A stretch of DNA of 64,000 nucleotides, taken from the NCBI GenBank assembly GCA_035578175.1, contig JAQMRL010000004.1, positions 76,559,401 to 76,623,400 of the forward strand. Reading direction: 5' to 3'. The notes under the pieces are model-generated. The model was not told where the DNA came from, searched no databases, and saw nothing but the letters and a program-made list of their open reading frames with translations. A program made the position numbers and the translations under genes. The DNA comes from Catonia carolina (taxonomy: Eukaryota; Arthropoda; Insecta; Hemiptera; Achilidae). Below, in pieces: positions 45,467-57,149 of the stretch (its first letter is position 1; every line of letters begins with the position of its first letter).

Positions 45467-46408
45467 TCTGGTGTGAAACACTCACACAACTTTCCCTTGC
45501 CAATGCAAATAATTTACAATATAATTTAACATTAGTAATAAAATATTAGAAATAAACAAAAAACTAACCTCAATAAACATAACCTTATTTTAATCATGAG
45601 TGAAACACTCAAAATGAAAATCAACCTCAGTCTGGCTTAAAAAACGGAAAATCACTATTTCACGCTAAACTAGGCTCTGTAGAGAAAAATACGATAAATA
45701 AAAGTTGTAGATCTTTAAATTTCCTATAAATTTGGGTATATACACTTTTGTCGTAAAATGCATACTAAGGCCAAAATCTTAAAAAAATCGATTTTTCACA
45801 CGTTTTCGTGAGAAAAAATCAGAAAATTGCTAATTACTGCTAAACTAAGCGTCATACAAAAAAATGTTTTAAACAGAAGTTGTAGGTTTTTAAATTCTCT
45901 ACAACTTTTATTATATAAGTTTTTGCGCTAAAATTTATATTAAAAGCCGTAATCTTAAAAAAACAACGTTTTTACGTGAAAACAGCCTCACCGAGAATTT
46001 CAGCAAACATGGCGACTACCCTCTCTTGTAGAGAATAAAAAATTGAGTAAAATAGGCGATTTAAAAAAAAATCGTAGGACCAGTTTTTGAGAAAATCGCA
46101 AAAAACTGAAAAATTATACGAATAAACTACTACTTCCGGTTGACCGATTTTGATGAAAATGTTCGTGTCGCGTCCGGTAGTGGTATGTAACTTAAGTTTC
46201 AAGTTTCAAGTCCGTACGATGTTCCGTTCTTGAGATATTCTGTTCACATACACACACACACACACACACAGACCAATCGCTAAAAACATGTTTTTTGGGT
46301 TCAGGGGATCTGAAAACGTATAGATCCGGTGAAAACTCGATTTCGAAAAATCGACATGATAACAATACTTTCCTTCCTATATATTCATATAGGCAAGAGA
46401 AAGTAATA
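45467..46408 (-). mobile_element. HINE-like element (young subfamily) within mariner
   Basis: Same subfamily as 12161 and 39142 (cgcgtccggtag). CA microsatellite at 46248-46270. Ends abut A-rich sequence, with no target duplication beyond A's. Confidence 0.85.
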
Positions 46409-46573
46409 AACTAAGTAAAAAAACCAATTTTTATTACATATATTTTGAAGGTTAACTCTTAGGTTATTTTTGTACGTAATTGCCAAGTAAATTAAGGCAT
46501 TTATTGTAACGTGGTACAAGCTTTTCAATGCCTTCTTTGTAGTAATCTGCTGCCTGCGAGTTCAACCACTGGT

Positions 46574-47406
46574 TTACACTGGCATGGAGTTTAGCGTCAG
46601 TGTCAAAGCGTTGCGTAGCAAGAGCTCTTGAGTACGTTTGGCCGTGTGTGGACTGGCGTTGTCGTAGAAAAACAAAACTTTCCCACTAAGTTTTCCCCGA
46701 CGCTTGTTTTGTATCGTGCGTCTTGATTTTCTGAGTGTTTTGGAATACCTCTCTGAATTGATTGTTTGGCCTCTTTCAAGAAAATCAACGAAAATCACTC
46801 CATGAGCGTCCCAAAACACAGTAACCATGAGTTTTCTTGCTGATAGCATCTGCAGACATTTCCTCGGTTTCTTGGGCGAATGCATGTGACCCCACTCTTA
46901 TCGACTGCCGTTTTGTTTCACAGTTGACGTGCTTTACCCAAGTCTCGTCACCAGTTACGATATGATTGATAACATGGTTTCCACTTTTGTCATATTATTC
47001 CAGAAATGTCAGTGCTGCAGCAAGTCTTTGTTTTTTGTGGCCTTTCATTAAGATTTTCGGAATCCACCTGGCACAAAATTTGTGGTATCCAAGTTTACCA
47101 ACTACAATTTCATGAATTAAACTCTGTGATATTTGAGGAATCATCAGTCACAAGACTAGGCCTACCACTGCGATCCTCATCGTGAACATTGGTTCGGCCA
47201 TTTCGAAAATCAATGCACCACTGCCTCACCCGGCTTTCACTCATTATTCCTTTGCCGTACACGTCACAAATCTGGCAATAAATTTCAATCGGTTTGTAAT
47301 TTTTCACCAACAAAAACCATATCACACCACGCACTTCACATCTGCCGGGATTTTCAATCGCAGCGCTCATTTTAAAACTCCACTGTATAAAAATTACAAT
47401 ACGCAC
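46574..47406 (-). pseudogene. mariner transposase, frame-broken
   Basis: The HTH N-terminal region begins with MSAAIENPGRCEV and GRPSLVTDD marks the linker. The first catalytic Asp region (around 46950-46920) and the second (FFYDNASPHTAKRTQE) are recognisable, but a frameshift follows near 46640 and the third acidic motif is not in frame. It is antisense to XPO6 inside intron 2. Confidence 0.82.
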
Positions 47407-47590
47407 GATGCTCTAGCTACCACAACTGGTTGCGTACTGAATGTAGAAACACTCTGATGCCAAGATGGCGGCGCTAGCTTTGCCCACTGTCACCCCAGGT
47501 CAAAACGTCTGTTACTTTCTGGTTTGCCATCGTAAAAGAAAAGTGAATGTAGAAAATAGTTTTAGTAGAAAATAGATAGCAACAAACAGT

Positions 47591-47755
47591 TTTCGGATTT
47601 CTAATCTACACAAAAAGTTGGTGGGCTTGGATTGGGTTTGAAGTTCAGATTTTAACTGGAAGCAGCCCAAAACCGGAAGTCAAGAAATCAAAGTCAGAAT
47701 TTGGAAACAAAAATAGTGTCATTGAATCCCTCATTAAGAGTAGGTACAGATATTA
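47591..47755 (+). repeat. single unit of the satellite-like repeat found at 51930
   Basis: aacagttttcggatttctaa, attgggtttgaagttc and cccaaaaccggaagtcaaga match the array in intron 4. Confidence 0.75.
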
Positions 47756-47837
47756 CTAATGGTGTTTGCCTTTGGTCAAAGGTAAGCTTTATTAAAAATT
47801 GTCATCAACCATGAGAAAGAGATTTTTCTCTCTAAAA

Positions 47838-48960
47838 ACCTTTTTTTGTTTTTTTTTTGTTTGCGCTCTGGAGACTCCAGGAGGAGTATAGGATATGTCA
47901 CAGGCTATAACATCTGAAATACATATAAGAAACACACAATGTATCACTACTATCAAGAAAGAAATTCTTGTACGCTATAAAAAGTTTCACCGATCAAGTA
48001 ATTTTTCAGATTCCTTTTAAAGGAATTCAAATCCTCACAACATTTTAAAAATTGGGGTAATTTATTTATGAATTTTCTCCCTGCATAAGTAGGTTTTTGT
48101 TCAAACAATTTTGTGGAGTGATTAGCCATATAATAATCATTTCTGTTTCCCGTGTTATGATTGTGAACATTGAAATTCTGCATAAAATTATTTTGCCTAA
48201 CATACATAATCACCTCAAAAATGTAGAGACAGGGAACTGTAAGCAATTTAAGCTCCTTAAATAGTGGCCTGCATGAGGTTAGCTGGTTAGCTCCCACCAT
48301 ACACCTAATAGCTTTCTTTTGAATTTTAAAAACCCTATTCATATTACCCATGCTAGGATTACCCCATACTAAGACACCATAACGGATATGAGACAGAATG
48401 AGACCATGATAAGCTGCTATTAGTAATATTTTATCATTTAATCTGGCAATTTGTTTTAGTGCAAATACCCCAGATGATATTTTACTACAAACTTGATTGG
48501 TATAGAAATTCCAAGACAAAGATCTATCTAGAGATACCCAGGAACTTCACTGTTTCTACATGCTCTAAACTATTATTATGAATAAATACATCCACTTCTC
48601 TAATTTCTTTAACGTTATGTTTATTTTTAAACTGCAAGTACTGACACTTTTTCCCATTAACTGTTAATAACATTTGATTCAAGAACTGTACTACGGACTC
48701 TATGTTAACATGTGTATTTACTTCAAGAGCATCTACCAGTAAACTGTTACTGATTACTGAAGTATCATCAGCAAACAACAAAGCTCTGCCATTAGATATG
48801 ACTTCTGGTAGCCTATTAATGTACAATAGAAACAGAATTGGACCTAAAACTGACCCTTGTGGAACGCCTGCTTTGACTTTAAGCTTTCCAGACACAACCT
48901 TTGTAAGTTTCCCTCTAACAACCCTAGTTAACTCCACACACTATAATCTATTAATAAGGT
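47838..48960 (-). pseudogene. 5'-truncated jockey-clade LINE with RT catalytic motif
   Basis: This is the most complete jockey-like copy. The poly-A tract and 3' UTR (47838-47950) precede, in minus sense, the C-terminal frame 48519-47953 and the palm frame 48937-48524. The palm has AGVPQGSVLGPILFLLYINR and the catalytic LLFADDTSVIS, followed by NGKKCQYLQFKN. A frameshift near 48520 separates the frames at FLGIS / SWNFYTNQV. Endonuclease and RT fingers are absent. It lies antisense in XPO6 intron 2 and ends about 75 bp before an exon. Confidence 0.92.
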
Positions 48961-49035
48961 AAGATTGAAAGACCTGTAGAATTATGTTCTTTTTTTCCTA
49001 ATGATTGTGTATAATTTTATCGTTTTTTGTTTCAG

Positions 49036-49233
49036 ACAATAATCACTAAGAAATGGTTAACGTTAGTGGCAGAAGAGAAATCTCAGATGACCGTCTTATT
49101 AAATGATTACTGCCTTACTAAACACGACAAGGTTCCGCCATTTATTCGGAATAAATTGCTCAAACTTGTCGTCGATATCGCTCGTCATGATTGGCCTCAT
49201 TTTTATCCTAATTTTTTAACTAATATCATCAAT
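49036..49233 (+). CDS. XPO6: XPO6 coding exon
   Basis: This exon of 66 codons, phase 0 at both ends, has acceptor TTTCAG and donor GTAAGT. It encodes TIITKKWL, which continues the LATLE of the previous exon exactly as LTVFENLINKMWL does in vertebrates. It then carries the highly conserved block PPFIRNKLLKLVVDIARHDWPHFYPNF, the start of the Xpo1/exportin domain. An antisense jockey LINE ends about 70 bp upstream of this exon. Confidence 0.95.
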
Positions 49234-49299
49234 GTAAGTATCATCATCTGTTTATATTTTACGAAAGTAAAGCGAATAGTTTAAGTAATTTTTATATAT

Positions 49300-49690
49300 G
49301 ATTGATTGTAGTTGAAAGTTAAAAGTTAATATGTTGGCATCCATGCCATAACAACTGTCTTTTTATGCCAGGTGACACGTAAAAACGTCAAAGTATCTCC
49401 TTCTTTTCTATAGCCATCAAACTGCACATAATGCACATTAGTAGTGTTACTGAATGGTCTGCTGGCATTCTATCTGATCCTATTAGTGCTATACACAATA
49501 CATGGGCTTCCTGCTCCACCATCATGATCTCTAGATTGTGATGTAAATGCCCATGCATTTGTAAGTCAGGGTAAATCTCAGGTTAAAAGCCCAAAATCCA
49601 TAAATATCTGGGCATTATTCAGTTAAAATTTTTTTATCTTAATGGTGCGTCGCAGCTAAAAAGTGCATACAACTTATTTTGTGTCCTTCC
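49300..49690. other. XPO6 intron, no recognised element
   Basis: No repeat or coding signal. Confidence 0.35.
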
Positions 49691-49699
49691 TGGATTACC

Positions 49700-50298
49700 G
49701 CCCTATACAAATATATAGGGAAGGAAAGTATTGTTTTCATGTCGATTTTTCGAAGTCGAGTTTTCACCGGACACACATGTTTTCAGGCCCCTGAACCAAA
49801 AAATATGTTTATAGCAATTGGTGGCGTGTCTGACTTGTCATAATCAGTCAATGGGTTAAAAATTGCCTTATTTACTATATTTTTTATGCTTGACAAGATA
49901 GTGTAAGCACTATGTGCGTTGAAATGCTTGGGGAGGCTGTGCTCTTTTTATAAAAAATGTTTTTTTAAAGTGGCCTTAATATTAATTTTAGGGCAAAAGT
50001 GTTTATAATTAAAAGTTGTAGGAAAATATGTAACTTAAATTATTGTAAATTAGAAAAGGTACAACATTTATTTCAAAAGGTTTTTTCTGCAGAGCCTAGT
50101 TTAGCACCAATTAGTGATTTTCTGTATTTTTAAGTTCTACATAGATTGATTTTCATTCGCGTCGTTCACGCATGATTAAAATTAGGTTATGTTTCTCATT
50201 TTATATTGTTTACTAAGATTAAACATAGGTTACCTGTATGATTTATTACTTACATTGGGAAGAGAGAGTCGTGTGAATGCTTCACACCAGATTTTTAC
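49700..50298 (+). mobile_element. HINE-like element, diverged and shortened
   Basis: Forward copy with a large internal deletion and no microsatellite. The 3' hairpin is preserved with a different loop (GTGTGAA-TGC-TTCACAC). Confidence 0.75.
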
Positions 50299-50582
50299 AG
50301 TTAATTTATTCTTGAGAATGTTGTAATTGTTACAATAATATACAGGTTTTCCTGTTAACATTAAAACAAGTAGATATCTATGATTTATTATCAGATTAAA
50401 TAATTTTCCCACTTCTTGTAAGATAATAATATCTCAGCAGAGATTAGATAAAATAAATTTTAATAAATAACTTCTTTTTCCATTTAAAGAATAAAATTTG
50501 AATTATTTGTGTATTCCAAGTTTTTTTTTTAATAATTTAAAAAAAAATGGATGTCCAAATCAGATTATTTCTATTTCTTGTT

Positions 50583-50640
50583 CTATATGAATGTATAGGG
50601 AAGGAAAGTATTGTATTCATTTCAGTTTTTCCAAATCTGC
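50583..50640 (+). mobile_element. HINE-like 5' end fragment
   Basis: tatatgaatgtatagggaag and gaaagtattg match the 5' end only. Confidence 0.55.
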
Positions 50641-51091
50641 TCTGCCCCAGCCAGGGGCATGATGCCATATTATGCTGTTTCATATTTATTAATTTGTTTT
50701 CCTGGAAAATATTCTCTCCATTTAATATTCAGCATCCTTAATTCCATGGATTTTAGTGCTTTGGCCAGGCTCTCTCATTGTATCATTTTTTAAAGGACCA
50801 TGTTTATTCGGTGTATTACAGGCTGTGGAAATTAAAAGTTAATAAATAGTTATAGACAGTACATCAACGTTGTTTCAAAAGTAAAATAGAAAACCAAAAA
50901 CTAGTGGATTGTTATATCGAAAAAATCGCAGTAGGCCTTTGTCTTAACACAGACTGGCAGTGTACTCCCATAGTTATGCTGCAAGGCTTTATCACGACTA
51001 CAAACATTCTCTCAATCAAAATTTTCCTCTATATTGAAGGTATAATTATCCTTTTTTGTTCGAAATAGCTGGCCATTATGAACTTCTTGAG

Positions 51092-51440
51092 TTTAGGTCA
51101 TCAGCCGAAAGGCTGGTTTGAACCTGTGGAGGTTTTATTAAGTAAACCAAGGAGTGAGGTGGTTTACCGTGCCTTCCTCACTGAGTGGAAAAGTACGTTT
51201 ATCAGCATGCCGGGCCCTCTGAAAAGCATTTTTTTTCCACTCTGCAAATGACAACTTCACTTCATTCACCACAGGGTCTGGCTGTATAATGAAATTCATT
51301 ACTTTCAAAGGAGATAACTCTGATTAGTGTCCTTTACACCTCTATCTCTTCTGTTCTTAAATGATTCAGTCATTTAATTGGCTGACCATGTGATAAGAAA
51401 CAGAACTATTTATTTTAGCTCTGCGACGAACAGATTGAGT
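51092..51440 (-). mobile_element. retroposon RC-1
   Basis: Minus copy from gtcatcagccgaaaggctgg to gcgacgaacagattgagtg, lacking the extreme 5' end. Confidence 0.8.
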
Positions 51441-51653
51441 GATTGTTAAGGGATTGTTATGAACTTATAAGCTTGATTTTTGATCTGGAAATTTTTGTGC
51501 TGAACAGTATTGACTATCCTAGGACATTGGATACCATAATTGGTTAAATTAAGTTACCTTGTGTAGAATTATGTAGAGATGAATATTATTTATTGTGTAA
51601 ACAACTTTTTTTGTATCAGATAGTGTAAATTTATTAATTTTTGTTTTTACCAG

Positions 51654-51819
51654 TTAATACAATCACAAAATGAGAAGACTGTTACCCTGGGATTAGCATT
51701 CCTATTAATTACATCTGAAGAGCTTATTTGTCCTAGGGAAGATATAAATGTCTCTAGGAAAGAAGAACTCAAGTGCCTTCTTCTCAATCACATTCCACAA
51801 GTTTTGAATCTACTTACCG
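51654..51819 (+). CDS. XPO6: XPO6 coding exon
   Basis: This exon is 55 codons plus one base. It starts after TTTTTACCAG and ends with a G before donor GTATGT. The protein begins LIQSQNEKTVTLGLAFLLI and contains TSEELICPREDINVSRKEEL, one of the most diagnostic blocks of exportin-6, then LLLNHIPQVLNLLT. The leftover G joins GG from the next exon to make Gly, giving LLTGLLE as in the family. Confidence 0.95.
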
Positions 51820-51929
51820 GTATGTTTCCTTGATTGAAAGGTTTTCATTTTATTTTATTTTTTTGTGGCAATTTTCTAAAATAATCATCTATCATTTTCC
51901 TTTGTCTGTCACACCCAGATGTCAGAAAC

Positions 51930-52350
51930 TTCAAGAGGTTTTCGGTTTTGTAATCTACTCAAAGTTAGTGGGCCTAAATTGGGTTTGAAGTTCCGGTTTT
52001 GACCGAAAGTGGCCCAAAACCGGAAGTCAAGAAATTAAGTCAAAATTACAAGAGATAGCAACAAAAGGTTTTCCGATTCGTAATCTACTCAAAAAGTTAG
52101 TGTGCCTGGATTACGTTTGACGTTTCGGTTTCAACCGGAACTCAGGAAATCAAAGTCGGAATTACGAAACGAAAACAGTGTCATTCGATTCCTCTTAAAG
52201 TGTCGGTACAGAAATCATTGGATTTGAAGTTTCGATTTGACAGGAAGTGGCCCAAAACAGGAAGTCAAGAAATCCAAGTCATAATTTGAAAACCAAAGTA
52301 GTGTCATTCGATTCCTCTTAAAGAGTAGATACAGAAATCATTGGGTTATC
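51930..52350 (+). repeat. tandem satellite-like array, about three diverged units
   Basis: Units of about 130-150 bp start near 51937, 52068 and 52215. Each holds tttgaagtttcggttt-like and cccaaaaccggaagtcaaga-like blocks and a closing tgtcattcgattcctcttaa. The array lies in XPO6 intron 4; a lone unit is in intron 2. No coding role is seen. Confidence 0.8.
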
Positions 52351-52544
52351 AGCCACCAATAGCCTGGTGCCCCACTCTGTTTACAACATATCGTCAGTCC
52401 GGAAGAAAAGTGTCACAACTCATAAAATCATAATTTTGAGTTTGATATTGCAATGTTTGCAAATATCATATGTTTTATCAGGAAAAATGCCACTGCTGAA
52501 TTTACTGATCTGAACAGTAGAGTGCAGTATACTATTTTTCAAGG

Positions 52545-52775
52545 CTGATGATCTCTAAACATATGCATTGCCCTTTACCAACTTTATAGCTAGCCAATGA
52601 CGTGCCAGCAATGTTGCCAATACTTGCTCTTGTAGCTCCGTTATCTATTTTGTCAGCCATTTTTTTTGGTCTTTCAACAATATAAACTGTAAACATATAA
52701 TCAGCTGATTATATTATAAAGTATTGCATGTTAACACGCTCTATAATTGATGTGTTCAGTACGAGATGCAAGACA
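52545..52775. repeat. dispersed repeat, reverse copy of 35850-36205
   Basis: Matches the earlier repeat in reverse complement over most of its length. Confidence 0.6.
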
Positions 52776-52786
52776 CGGCTGAACTA

Positions 52787-53280
52787 CAAGGTGTGGCTAT
52801 TAAATAATGAGACTGATGGTGTTAAAATTTATCCATTATTATACAGTGCTGGAAGTCATCTTCTGTCAGCTCCTTCAGGACACGTGCCGCTCAAAAATGT
52901 TTGAATTGAAGCTCCAAAAATGTTTGTACTGACACTTTGTACGCGATTGAAAATGACCCAAATTTTTTGGAAACTATAATAACATGTGATTAAACGTGGT
53001 TTTTTACTTATGATCCAGAAACGAAGCTCCAATCCATGCACTGGAAGAGCCGTACTTCACCGAGTGCTAAAAAAGCTCGAATGAGCAAGTCAAAATTTAA
53101 AGCAATGATGATTGTTTTTTTTATATTCGTAGGATTGTGTACCTTCACTGGGTTCCTGAAGGTTAAACAATTAATCAATATTACTACCTTGAGGTACTTT
53201 CTAAACTATGTCAAAGAGTAAGGAAAAAACGCCCCAAAATGTGGAAGGACAAATCATGGATTCTCCACCAAGACAAAGAA
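52787..53280. mobile_element. fold-back mariner derivative, family MFB (copy 3, truncated)
   Basis: The left end (caaggtgtggctattaaata) is followed by the C-terminal stub in minus sense. From about 52970 the + strand encodes the central transposase part: MHWKSRTSPSAKKARMSKSK, FKAMMIVFF and, after a frameshift, a region ending at the LHQD motif (53262-53273). The rest is lost. The junction layout equals copies 1 and 2. Confidence 0.75.
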
Positions 53281-53689
53281 TTTCATAAAGTTTAGGAAAT
53301 TGAATGTTTTTTTGTTGCTTCTCCTGAAAATTGTATATTCTTGAGTTACGACATTTTTCTTCTGGACTAACTATATGTAGAGTTTCAAAGAGTACCTTTT
53401 ATGTTTAACTTGCTGGAGCTTTCTGTGTTTTCTTATAAAAGTCGTTATGATTTTAACCCTTTCAGTGCCGAAACAATATTTAAAAGTTTGATCTTAAGTG
53501 CCATTTAATTTGAATTAGGGTGTACAAAAAGTGCCACCCCTTATTTTGAAAACTTGCAAGCGTAAGCCTGCCATTGCCAGCCAAAATTTCAACGTTACAG
53601 AAAAATAAAATGTCCTGTTAAAAATTAATTTTTATTGTGTTCATAAAAAAAATAAACTGTAACACTCAAAATATTGTATTTTATTTAAA

Positions 53690-53836
53690 ATCACATGGAC
53701 AGTTTGTCATTAGCAACTTCTGTGGGTTTTGGTATTGGTGGTTATAACGTTTTAAAATTTCCTGACCCTAGCCAGGAATTGAACCCGGGAACTTACACTT
53801 TGTAGGCTAGCGTGCTAGTCACTATACCACGGAGGC
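53690..53836 (-). mobile_element. tRNA-derived SINE (group 3), best copy
   Basis: In minus sense: CGCCTCCGTGGTATAGTGAC (A box), GGTTCAATTCC (B box), tRNA-like T-arm, AT-rich body. Confidence 0.75.
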
Positions 53837-53873
53837 GTTTTCAAAATACATTACTCCATTAATTTTTGTTTAA

Positions 53874-54719
53874 CCCTAGAAGCGGTAATAGGTTTAACTT
53901 AAAGTGTCAAGCATTTTTAATAAAAAAAACATGCTTACGAAAACAATTTTTTATTGTTTTTGTATTTCACATATCAGGTACGTATTATATACCAAATTAA
54001 ACAGAAAAGATAGCTCTACCTGACTGTTATTTCTGTTTTCTGATAATATTATTTTCCAAATAACCAGGACTAATGAAATATTTATAATAACAAATTTGAG
54101 AAATATGTTTTGTGTTCTAAGCTACTTGACAGATTTACCTAAACAAATGCGTAAAAATGGAAATATGCATTTTTTAGTGCAATCTTTCTAGAATAATTAC
54201 GTTTTTGAATTATCAGTTTATCTGTTTTTGTTATTATAATATGTGAAAAAATGGTAAGGTCTGTAGAGAAAAGATCTAGGTTATGTTTACGCAATGTCAA
54301 CATTTACAGAGTACACATTTATTTTCGTAGGTTTTATTTACAACCTGAACACATACTAAAATAATATCACAGATAATTCACGATATTTAATAAATTTACA
54401 GTAAAACGAATTAAAACACACTAATAACATGGAACAACAACACATCTATCTTAACAAACAGATCGCCATTACAGTGAAACACGACATTACGAAACAACAA
54501 CTTTCAAACACTCGTACAAATGAACGAGAGAACGAAACTACCGGCAAACTGTGAAATTAAATAGATCAAATGAAATACTTTCATATGATTAGTTATATAA
54601 CCTAGGTTGGACAACCTGCTGGTTGAAATTAAGAGTGGGTGCATCTGTCGACCAAATCGACATCGACATGTATTCAACAGCACAACTGTCGCTCAGATCA
54701 ACAGTTACCGCTTCTAGGG
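53874..54719. mobile_element. nested piggyBac-like MITE
   Basis: TTAA (53870-53873) with CCCTAGAAGCGGTAA at the left and TTACCGCTTCTAGGG with TTAA (54720-54723) at the right: 15-bp inverted ends. The CCCTAGAA start resembles the canonical piggyBac terminus. Confidence 0.85.
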
Positions 54720-54958
54720 TTAAAAGTTTTTTTGGAAATGTTCCATTATCCGGACATTGGCACCTACAAACTTTATGCATAACTTACGGATTTTATGCAT
54801 AACATATGCATATCATTTTATGCATAACTTACAGATTTTGGGTAAACTGGATGTTATAACTACGTAAAAGATATCAGCGTCCTGTTTTACAGACGTTGGT
54901 ACTGAAAGGGTTAAATAAATTTTCTTGTAATTCAATTGTTTTGTTTCATTTTCTTTAG

Positions 54959-55122
54959 GGTTACTTGAGAGACTTCAAGGAATGACTAATAACAATAACT
55001 ACAATGATGAAATCGTATCGTCTGCGTTGCATGCTATCTGCCATTTGTTCTCATGGGTGCCTCTTCAGCATATTAACTCTCCTAGTCTACTTAATATCAT
55101 ATGTGATATCTCCACAAAAATG
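54959..55122 (+). CDS. XPO6: XPO6 coding exon
   Basis: The exon starts with GG completing the split Gly codon and ends with AAAATG before donor GTACGC. It encodes GLLERLQ, a short Asn-rich linker (NNNNYND), then the conserved HEAT block ALHAICHLFSWVPL and SPSLLNIICDI. The linker is much shorter than in vertebrate exportin-6, where a long Ser/Pro-rich insert sits at this point. The right end of a piggyBac-like element lies only about 45 bp upstream of the acceptor. Confidence 0.93.
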
Positions 55123-55164
55123 GTACGCACAGTACGGTATAATTGATTGATTGTTAGATTAATT

Positions 55165-55301
55165 TTTACTTTCTCTTGCCTATACGAATATATAGGAAGG
55201 AAAGTATTGTTTTCATGTCGATTTTTCGAAATCGAGTTTTCACCGGATCTATACGTTTTCAGACCCCCTGAACCCAAAAAACATGTTTTTAGCGTTTGGT
55301 C

Positions 55302-55335
<34 letters not shown>

Positions 55336-56155
55336 CGTTTGGTCTGTGTGTGCGTGTGCGTGTGTGTGTGTGAACAGAATATCTCAAGAACGGAACATCG
55401 TACGAACTTGAAACTTGAAACTTAAGTTACGTACCACTACCGGACTCGACACAAACATATTTATCAAAATCGGTCAACCGGAAGTGGTAGTTTATTCGTG
55501 TAATTTTTCACTTTTTTGCGATTTTCTCAAAAACTGGTCCTACGATTTTTTTTAAAATCGCCTGGTTTACTCAATTTTTTATTCTCTACAAGATAGGGTA
55601 GGCGTCATGTTTGCTGAAATTCTGGGTGAGGCTGTTTTCACGTAAAAACGTTGTTTTTTTAAGATTACAGCTTTAATATGCATTTTAGCGCAAAACTTTA
55701 TATAATAAAAGTTGTAGAAAATTGAAAATTCTTCAACTTTTATTTCTAACAATTTTTTGTATAACGCTTAGTTTAGCGGTAATTTGCGATTTTCTGTTTT
55801 TTTTCTCATGAAAATGTGTGAAAAATTGATTTTTTTAAGATTTCGGCCTTAGTATGCATTTTACGACAAAAGTGTATATAATTTAATTTATAGAAAATTA
55901 AAAGATCTACAACTTTTATTTAAAGCATTTTTCTCTACAAAGCCTAGTTTAGAGAGAAAGAGTGATTTTCCGTATTTCTAAGCTAAACTGAGGTTGATTT
56001 TCATTTTGCATCATTCACTCATGATTAAAATAAGGTTATGTTTTTAAGGTTAGTTTTTTGTTTATTTCTAATATTTTATTATTAATGTTAGGTTTATTGT
56101 TAATTATTTGCATTGGCAAGAGAAAGTTGTGTGAGTGTTTCACACCAGATTTTTT
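55165..56155 (+). mobile_element. HINE-like element with expanded GT/GC tract
   Basis: Forward copy in XPO6 intron 5. The microsatellite at 55301-55372 holds GT and GC repeats with a duplicated tttggtctgtgtgtg unit. Confidence 0.87.
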
Positions 56156-56344
56156 TATTTTACGTTTTCAGTTAATATTTTCACTATTCCCTTGTCCAAT
56201 TTCTGAGGTAATTTATGAAATTATGAGTTTGCTAATTTTTGTGTCCTACTGGAAGGAACTAGGGATCTAACAAACTGTGCAACAAAACATTGGCGAAATT
56301 TAACAAACATTGGCAAATTGCCTTCCTGACGTTTTAATACTTGG

Positions 56345-56890
56345 TCTATAAAACCATCACAGAATCGATTATTATGTTGCTAATCACAGCGCTAAATTGT
56401 TTGGACAAAAACCAACTTATGCAGGTAGAAAATACATCAATAAATTGCCACAAGGTTTAAAAAGTTGTGACAATTTTAAGTCATTTTAAAAAAAGCTAAA
56501 ACAATATTTGATTGATGAAACATTTTACAGTGTGCACGAATTCCTTTCTAAATAGTTTTGATTGAAAAATATTCAACTTCTAATTAAACAAATATTGTGT
56601 ACTATTTGATACAAAGGGGTTCATGACAAGCCTACTGAGTTAAGCAGTAGCAGAAAAAATTATTGGTAAGTGATGAATTTATCATTGTGTTTGATTTTTT
56701 TGATTTTTATTTTTGTGTGATATTTGATTCAATGGGGTTCATGACAAGCCTACTGAAGTAAGCAGTAGCAAAAACAATTTTCTGGTGGTAAGTGATGAAT
56801 TTATCATTGGTGATAAACTTTCTGTTTATCAGTTTTATCTTGACATGCCCTATACTTTGTTTGGAGTCTCTTGGATGCAAGGAAAAAAAA
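56345..56890 (+). pseudogene. 5'-truncated jockey-like LINE, sense to XPO6
   Basis: Starts with RIDYYVANH-like codons (one base out of frame), then LFGQKPTYAGRKYINKLPQG and ETFYSVHEFLSK with one internal stop. It has the 3' UTR and an A-tract at 56881-56888. It is related to the copy at 17190. Confidence 0.8.
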
Positions 56891-57149
56891 TCAATAAGTG
56901 ATCATATAGGTAAAATATTATATTTAGCATTTTCCTTACCTAACTTGAATAATTCTAGTTATACCAAGCCTAAGTGTTAATTAATTGTAACTGTTTATTC
57001 ACTTCATTCTTAGTAAGAAAATGTAGGATTTCAGTTAAAACGTAGCTTCACCTATTTGGCATAGATTTTATTAGGTGTTTGACGGGCGTCATTGAACCCT
57101 GAGATGTGCAAAAAGAATTCTACATTACCCCCACTTCATTCTTCTTCTT

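Larger units (their letters stand above)
45422..47532 (-). mobile_element. mariner element, broken, with nested HINE-like copy
   Basis: The left end (cgagggctgtccagaaagta, then acagacg) and the right end (cgtctgttactttctgg) are inverted repeats. On the minus strand the N-terminus (MSAAIENPGRCEVRGVIWFL, VRQWCIDFRNGRTNVHDEDR) is encoded at 47368-47110. The central part (VTVFWDAHGVIFVDFLERGQ, QNKRRGKLSGKVLFFYDNAS) is at 46885-46574. Frameshifts and deletions separate them. A HINE-like element is inserted just inside the left end. Confidence 0.88.
53457..54910. mobile_element. piggyBac-like element next to an XPO6 exon
   Basis: TTAA (53453-53456), then CCCTTTCAGTGCCGAAAC; the right end GGTACTGAAAGGG precedes TTAA (54911-54914). 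It contains a group 3 SINE and a second TTAA element. The right border is about 45 bp from the splice acceptor at 54958. Confidence 0.8.

Noticed and set aside
53036..53221. Small host gene with TSPSAKKARMSKSKFKA
   Set aside because: It is the central part of a mariner-type transposase within a truncated fold-back element.
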